From an uncultured Prevotella sp. (GTDB lineage Bacteria > Bacteroidota > Bacteroidia > Bacteroidales > Bacteroidaceae), in NCBI GenBank assembly GCA_937916405.1, contig CALFUF010000165.1, positions 1 to 7,768 on the forward strand: 7,768 nt of DNA. Direction: 5' to 3'. Positions 3,563-7,768 of this stretch are shown here, piece after piece. Numbering within the stretch: the stretch's first letter is position 1; each line of letters starts with the position of its first letter. The notes beneath the pieces were generated by a model. The model saw only the letters and a program-made list of their open reading frames with translations, was not told the origin of the DNA and ran no database searches. The position numbers were made by a program, and so were the translations under genes.

Positions 3563-6088
3563 ATGACAAGTCAATTTTCACCAAAGATATCGGAAATACT
3601 CGCTTACTCCCGCGAGGAAGCCGCACGCCTCGCCAGTCGGAGCGTGGGACCAGAACACCTGTTGCTGGGAATGATGCGCATAAAGGAGGGACCCGTCAAT
3701 GACGTGTTCCGCCGCTTAGCCATTAACCTTCCGAACGTGAAGACAGAACTGGAGTCACGGGTGAGGGAGGATGAGATAGGACTGCCTATCAACACCAACG
3801 AGCTGGTGCTCAACGAGAAAGCAAGCAATATCCTGAAACTTGCCGTGCTGGAGGCACGTATCCAGCGCACCACCCATGTGGACGAACAGCATCTGCTGCT
3901 CGCCATCCTGCACGACCAGGTGGATAACGGAGCTAAAATAGTATTGGAAATGAATAATATGAATTACGAGGATACACTGACACTTCTGAGTGTCAAGAAC
4001 GGCATCGGACTGCCTGACGAGGACTTCGAGGAGGAAGAGGAGGAACAAGCCTCTAACAGTCAGCAACGGTCAACGTCTGGTAGCCATACCACCACACAGA
4101 CGAAACAGACAAAGACAAAGACTCCCGTGCTCGACAATTTCTCTACAGACCTGACACAACAGGCACTGGACAACAAACTCGACCCTGTGGTGGGACGTGA
4201 GCGTGAGATACAGCGTGTCGTAGAGATTCTGGGCAGAAGGAAGAAGAACAACCCCATCTTAATTGGCGAGCCTGGTGTGGGCAAGAGTGCCATCGTGGAA
4301 GGACTGGCTCAGATGATAGCCCGAAGGGACTGCTCTCCCATGCTCTTCGGAAAGCGACTGGTGACCCTCGACCTGACAGGTGTGGTTGCCGGTACCAAAT
4401 ATCGTGGACAGTTTGAGGAGCGTATCCGACAGCTCATCAAGGAACTGGAGCAGAACCCGGACGTAATCATCTTTATTGACGAGATACACACGCTTATCGG
4501 AGCAGGCTCCACACCAGGGTCGATGGATGCGGCAAACATCCTGAAACCTGCCTTGGCACGAGGCACCATACAGTGTATCGGCGCCACGACACTTGACGAA
4601 TACCGTAACTCGATAGAGAAAGACGGAGCTCTGGAACGTCGTTTCCAGAAAGTGCTCATAGAGCCGACAACCCCTGAGGAGACACTGCAGATCCTGCATA
4701 ACATCAGGGGACACTACGAGCAGCACCATCACGTCAGTTACACAGATGACGCACTGGCTGCATGTGTCAAATTGACAGACCGCTATATCAGTGACCGTCA
4801 ACAACCTGACAAGGCGATTGACGCCATGGATGAGGTAGGCTCCCGTGTACATCTCAACAATGTCCAGGTACCACCAGAGATCGCCCAATTGGAACAAGAA
4901 CTGAAGGAGGTGACGGAGAAGAAGCAACTCGCCGTGAAGAACCAGAACTTCGAACTTGCCGCAGGATTCCGTGACCGACAGACCGTGATGGAGAGCCAGC
5001 TTGCAGAGATGAACCGCAAATGGCAGGAGGGCGATATCGACGACCGCCAGACAGTGACGGAGAAGGAGGTACAGAACGTGGTATCGATGATGACGGGTGT
5101 GCCCGTTCAGCGTATGGCACAGGAGGAAGGTATCCGACTGAAAGGCATGGCGCAGGAGCTAAAACAGCATGTTATCGCACAGGACAAGGCGATAGAGAAA
5201 ATGGTACGAGCTATTCAGCGTAACCGTGTGGGACTGAAAGACCCCAACCATCCTATCGGCGCCTTTATGTTCCTGGGACCTACCGGTGTAGGTAAGACCT
5301 ACCTCGCCAAGAAACTCGCTGAGTTCATGTTTGGCAGCAGTGAGGCACTGATCCGTGTGGATATGAGTGAGTATACTGAGTCGTTCAACATGTCACGTCT
5401 GATTGGTGCACCTCCGGGCTATGTCGGCTATGAGGAGGGTGGACAACTGACAGAGCGGGTGCGCCGTCATCCCTACTCTATCGTGTTGCTCGACGAGATA
5501 GAGAAGGCACATGGCAACGTGTTCAACCTGCTGTTGCAGGTGCTCGACGAGGGACGACTGACAGATGGTAACGGACGCTTCGTGGATTTCCGTAACACGG
5601 TCATCATCATGACCTCTAACGCAGGAACCCGCCAACTGAAGGACTTTGGACGTGGCGTGGGATTCACCAGCGCAGGCTCTGGCTCGCTGATGCTTAACGA
5701 GCAGGATAAGGAGCATGCCCGCAGCATCGTACAGAAAGCACTGTCGAAGCAGTTCTCACCTGAGTTCCTGAACCGTCTGGACGAGATTATCACCTTTGAT
5801 CAGCTCGACCTTGACGCTATCAAACAGATTATCGACGTGGAACTGCAAGGTCTCTATAAGCGCATCAGTGATTTGGGCTATACCATCGACCTGAGCGACG
5901 AGGCGAAACAGTTTGTCGCTGAGAAAGGGTATGACGTACAGTTTGGCGCCCGTCCTTTGAAACGAGCCATCCAGACCTATATTGAGGACGGTATCTCAGA
6001 ACTCATCGTCAACGGAGACCTGCAAAATGGTGACACCATACATATTAATAAGGTGGAAGGGAAAGACGAATTATCGTTCACCCACTAA
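3563..6088 (+). CDS. clpC: ClpC, ATP-dependent protease ATP-binding subunit / unfoldase
   Basis: This is a class I Hsp100 AAA+ hexamer that unfolds cytoplasmic proteins and, with ClpP, degrades them. From the ATG at 3563 it has 841 residues, usual for Bacteroidota ClpC. It has an N-terminal Clp repeat domain (1-145), an acidic then Ser/Thr/Gln-rich linker (about 153-190), and a D1 module with Walker A GEPGVGKS (235-242), KYRG pore loop (279-282), Walker B VIIFIDE (301-307) and arginines at 359-360. A UVR-like middle segment follows (about 453-487), the ClpC rather than ClpB signature. D2 has Walker A GPTGVGKT (572-579), pore loop GYVGYEEGG (619-627), Walker B VLLDE (641-645) and sensor-2 GARPLK (795-800). 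VGF at 699-701 fits the ClpP-docking loop. A TTG at 3533 would add ten residues but overlaps the sigma-54 element, and the family start is MxxQFS. It stands alone: no mcsA/mcsB neighbours, and a terminator follows. Confidence 0.95.
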   Translation: MTSQFSPKISEILAYSREEAARLASRSVGPEHLLLGMMRIKEGPVNDVFRRLAINLPNVKTELESRVREDEIGLPINTNELVLNEKASNILKLAVLEARIQRTTHVDEQHLLLAILHDQVDNGAKIVLEMNNMNYEDTLTLLSVKNGIGLPDEDFEEEEEEQASNSQQRSTSGSHTTTQTKQTKTKTPVLDNFSTDLTQQALDNKLDPVVGREREIQRVVEILGRRKKNNPILIGEPGVGKSAIVEGLAQMIARRDCSPMLFGKRLVTLDLTGVVAGTKYRGQFEERIRQLIKELEQNPDVIIFIDEIHTLIGAGSTPGSMDAANILKPALARGTIQCIGATTLDEYRNSIEKDGALERRFQKVLIEPTTPEETLQILHNIRGHYEQHHHVSYTDDALAACVKLTDRYISDRQQPDKAIDAMDEVGSRVHLNNVQVPPEIAQLEQELKEVTEKKQLAVKNQNFELAAGFRDRQTVMESQLAEMNRKWQEGDIDDRQTVTEKEVQNVVSMMTGVPVQRMAQEEGIRLKGMAQELKQHVIAQDKAIEKMVRAIQRNRVGLKDPNHPIGAFMFLGPTGVGKTYLAKKLAEFMFGSSEALIRVDMSEYTESFNMSRLIGAPPGYVGYEEGGQLTERVRRHPYSIVLLDEIEKAHGNVFNLLLQVLDEGRLTDGNGRFVDFRNTVIIMTSNAGTRQLKDFGRGVGFTSAGSGSLMLNEQDKEHARSIVQKALSKQFSPEFLNRLDEIITFDQLDLDAIKQIIDVELQGLYKRISDLGYTIDLSDEAKQFVAEKGYDVQFGARPLKRAIQTYIEDGISELIVNGDLQNGDTIHINKVEGKDELSFTH

Positions 6089-6112
6089 GCCCTGTTTTAA
6101 CACCTGACCTAC

Positions 6113-6151
6113 GAAGCCTGCCCTTGTATTGAGGGCAGGCTTCATTGTTTT
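6113..6151 (+). terminator. Rho-independent terminator after clpC
   Basis: An 11-bp perfect stem, GAAGCCTGCCC (6113-6123) with GGGCAGGCTTC (6133-6143), around a 9-base loop, is followed by ATTGTTTT. It begins 24 nt after the clpC stop and separates clpC from gdhA. Confidence 0.9.
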
Positions 6152-6172
6152 CGCACACATACAAACTGCATA

Positions 6173-6216
6173 TTTTTGTCATTTTTTCCTTGATTTGAGT
6201 CAATTTGTGACAAAAA
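6173..6216. promoter_or_regulatory. FNR/CRP-like palindrome inside a longer inverted repeat upstream of gdhA
   Basis: TTGAT-TTGA-GTCAA (6190-6203) matches the FNR consensus TTGAT-N4-ATCAA at 9 of 10 defined positions. It lies between perfect 9-bp arms TTTTTGTCA (6173-6181) and TGACAAAAA (6208-6216). The palindrome centre (6196.5) is about 88 bp upstream of the predicted gdhA start, a position suited to an activator. The region is AT-rich, so chance is a real possibility. Confidence 0.4.
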
Positions 6217-6248
6217 GTAACTTTTCTCTTATTTTTTTTGATAAAATG

Positions 6249-6279
6249 TTTGGTAATTCAAAATTTTGATGTAATTTTG
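6249..6279 (+). promoter_or_regulatory. Consensus Bacteroidota promoter of gdhA
   Basis: TTTG (6249-6252), a 19-nt spacer, then TAATTTTG (6272-6279) is an exact match to the Bacteroidota vegetative promoter. Transcription would start near 6285, giving a leader of about 57 nt. The leader is A-rich just before the ATG and has no Shine-Dalgarno sequence, as is usual in this phylum. Confidence 0.85.
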
Positions 6280-6341
6280 CATCCGAAATAATTTGAGATA
6301 CAAATTTCAATAGTATAATAACCAAAAAAAGTAAAAAGATT

Positions 6342-7679
6342 ATGAATGCAGCAAAAGTTGTAGAGGATCTGAAACAGAGATTTCCCAACGAGCCGGAGTA
6401 CATCCAGGCAGTAAGTCAAGTTCTTCCCACTATCGAAGAAGAGTACAACAAGCACCCTGAGTTTGAGAAGGCTAACCTCATCGAGCGCCTTTGCATCCCC
6501 GATCGTGTATGTGAGTTCCGCATCACTTGGGTTGACGACCAGGGCAAGGTACAGACCAACATGGGTTACCGTATCCAGCACAACAACGCTATCGGTCCGT
6601 ACAAAGGAGGTCTCCGTTATCACAAGAGTGTTAACCTCGGTATTCTGAAGTTCCTTGCTTTCGAGCAGACTTTCAAGAACTCACTGACAACCCTTCCAAT
6701 GGGTGGTGCCAAAGGTGGTTCCGACTTCTCTCCACGTGGTAAGAGCGATGCTGAGGTGATGCGTTTCTGCCAGGCATTCATGAATGAGTTATATCGCGTG
6801 ATTGGTCCAGATGAGGACGTTCCCGCTGGTGACATCGGTGTCGGCGGCCGTGAGGTAGGTTACCTCTTCGGACAGTACAAGAAGCTGACCCACCAGTTCC
6901 AGGGTGTGCTGACAGGTAAGGGAATCCCCTTCGGTGGCTCACTGATCCGTCCTGAGGCTACTGGCTACGGTTGTGTTTACTTCCTGACCTCTATGCTCGC
7001 TACCCGTAACATCGACATCAAGGGTAAGAAGGTGCTGATCTCCGGTTCTGGTAATGTCGCCCAGTATGCCGCTGAGAAGTGCATCCAACTCGGTGCTATC
7101 CCCTTGACCCTGTCTGACTCTGACGGTTACATCTACGACCCGGACGGCATCACCGCCGAGAAACTGGAGTACGTCAAGGAGTTGAAGAACGTGGAGCGCG
7201 GACGTATCAAGGAGTATGCCGAGGAGTATCCTAACGCTGTATACCATGCTGGTGAGCGTCCTTGGCATGAGAAGGCTGACATCGCTCTGCCTTGCGCTAC
7301 CCAGAACGAGATCAACGGCGAGCAGGCACAGGCGCTCGTGGACAACGGTGTCATCGCTGTCGCAGAGGGTGCCAACATGCCCTCACTGCCTGAGGCTATC
7401 AAGATCTTCCAGGACAACAAACTGCTGTATGCTCCTGGTAAGGCATCTAACGCCGGTGGTGTGTCTGTATCCGGTCTGGAGATGTCACAGAACTCTGAGC
7501 GTCTGTCATGGACTGCCGAGGAGGTTGACAACTACCTGAAGCGCATCATGAACGACATTCACGAGAACTGCGTGAAGTACGGCACACAGGCTGACGGCTA
7601 CATCAACTACGTGAAGGGCGCCAACGTGGCAGGCTTCATGAAGGTGGCAAGTGCTATGATGAGCCAGGGTATTGTATAA
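6342..7679 (+). CDS. gdhA: NADP-specific glutamate dehydrogenase
   Basis: The enzyme catalyses reductive amination of 2-oxoglutarate with ammonium to glutamate (reversible) in the cytoplasm, the main low-affinity route of ammonium assimilation. The 445-residue length fits the hexameric small-subunit (about 450-residue) GDH family. The substrate domain holds GPYKGGLR with Lys88, PMGGAKGGSDF with catalytic Lys124, and PAGDIGVGGRE with Asp164; each is four residues before its E. coli GdhA counterpart (K92, K128, D168). The Rossmann domain has GSGNVAQ (235-241) and LSDSDG (257-262) at the end of the second strand, which favours NADP(H) over NAD(H). The ATG at 6342 gives the family N-terminus. It is a single-gene unit with a consensus promoter and its own terminator. 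The pale regulatory clue is the FNR/CRP-like palindrome upstream. Specificity for NADP is inferred from family resemblance. Confidence 0.96.
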   Translation: MNAAKVVEDLKQRFPNEPEYIQAVSQVLPTIEEEYNKHPEFEKANLIERLCIPDRVCEFRITWVDDQGKVQTNMGYRIQHNNAIGPYKGGLRYHKSVNLGILKFLAFEQTFKNSLTTLPMGGAKGGSDFSPRGKSDAEVMRFCQAFMNELYRVIGPDEDVPAGDIGVGGREVGYLFGQYKKLTHQFQGVLTGKGIPFGGSLIRPEATGYGCVYFLTSMLATRNIDIKGKKVLISGSGNVAQYAAEKCIQLGAIPLTLSDSDGYIYDPDGITAEKLEYVKELKNVERGRIKEYAEEYPNAVYHAGERPWHEKADIALPCATQNEINGEQAQALVDNGVIAVAEGANMPSLPEAIKIFQDNKLLYAPGKASNAGGVSVSGLEMSQNSERLSWTAEEVDNYLKRIMNDIHENCVKYGTQADGYINYVKGANVAGFMKVASAMMSQGIV

Positions 7680-7712
7680 GCGCAAACACAAACAATCTTT
7701 TACCTCATAATG

Positions 7713-7750
7713 ATTACGACACCTCGTCACGGGGTGTCGTAATTTCTTTC
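7713..7750 (+). terminator. Rho-independent terminator after gdhA
   Basis: ATTACGACACC (7713-7723) and GGTGTCGTAAT (7733-7743) form an 11-bp perfect stem with a 9-base loop, followed by TTCTTTC. It begins 33 nt after the gdhA stop. The remaining bases to the window end show nothing further. Confidence 0.85.
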
Positions 7751-7768
7751 CTATAGTATTTCTTTTCG

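Noticed and set aside
4259..4927. 222-residue minus-strand frame opposite clpC
   Set aside because: A shadow of the strongly conserved ClpC frame; long antisense open frames are common in such genes.

Overview
The window looks like chromosomal DNA of a Bacteroidota, most likely a Prevotella-type member of the Bacteroidales. The grounds are Bacteroidota vegetative promoters (TTTG-N19-TAnnTTTG, complete upstream of gdhA), A-rich leaders mostly without Shine-Dalgarno sequences, and ClpC and GdhA sequences of the Bacteroidales type. The genus is inferred from recalled family resemblance, not from a search.

Layout: positions 1-231 hold no convincing gene, only a promoter -7 box and a 22-bp tandem repeat. 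Positions 232-3174, all on the minus strand, are a type I restriction-modification operon (hsdM, fic, hsdS, hsdR) reduced to less than half its expected size by internal deletions. hsdM keeps an open frame but has lost its methyltransferase core. hsdS stops inside its second target-recognition domain, where it runs out of frame into the motif V/VI region of hsdR. hsdR then has a second out-of-frame deletion joining motif VI to its C-terminal end. The fic gene in the middle of the wreck is complete, with a perfect Fic motif and an apparent autoinhibitory motif.

Positions 3175-3562 form a structured intergenic region: a hsdM promoter box facing left, a GC-rich imperfect palindrome, a small hairpin, then four near-palindromic boxes (consensus TAARGSCTTTA) centred 22 bp apart. 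These lie just upstream of an exact sigma-54 type promoter match (TGGCACG-N4-TTGCA) that ends 13 bp before the clpC start codon. An enhancer-binding-protein array driving sigma-54 transcription of clpC is the most interesting hypothesis here. The awkward point is that it predicts a leader of only about 3 nt.

Positions 3563-6088 encode a complete ClpC unfoldase, closed by a strong terminator. Positions 6342-7679 encode a complete NADP-type glutamate dehydrogenase with its own consensus promoter, an FNR/CRP-like palindrome further upstream, and a terminator. clpC and gdhA therefore look like two independent single-gene units, beside a decaying defence locus transcribed divergently from clpC.
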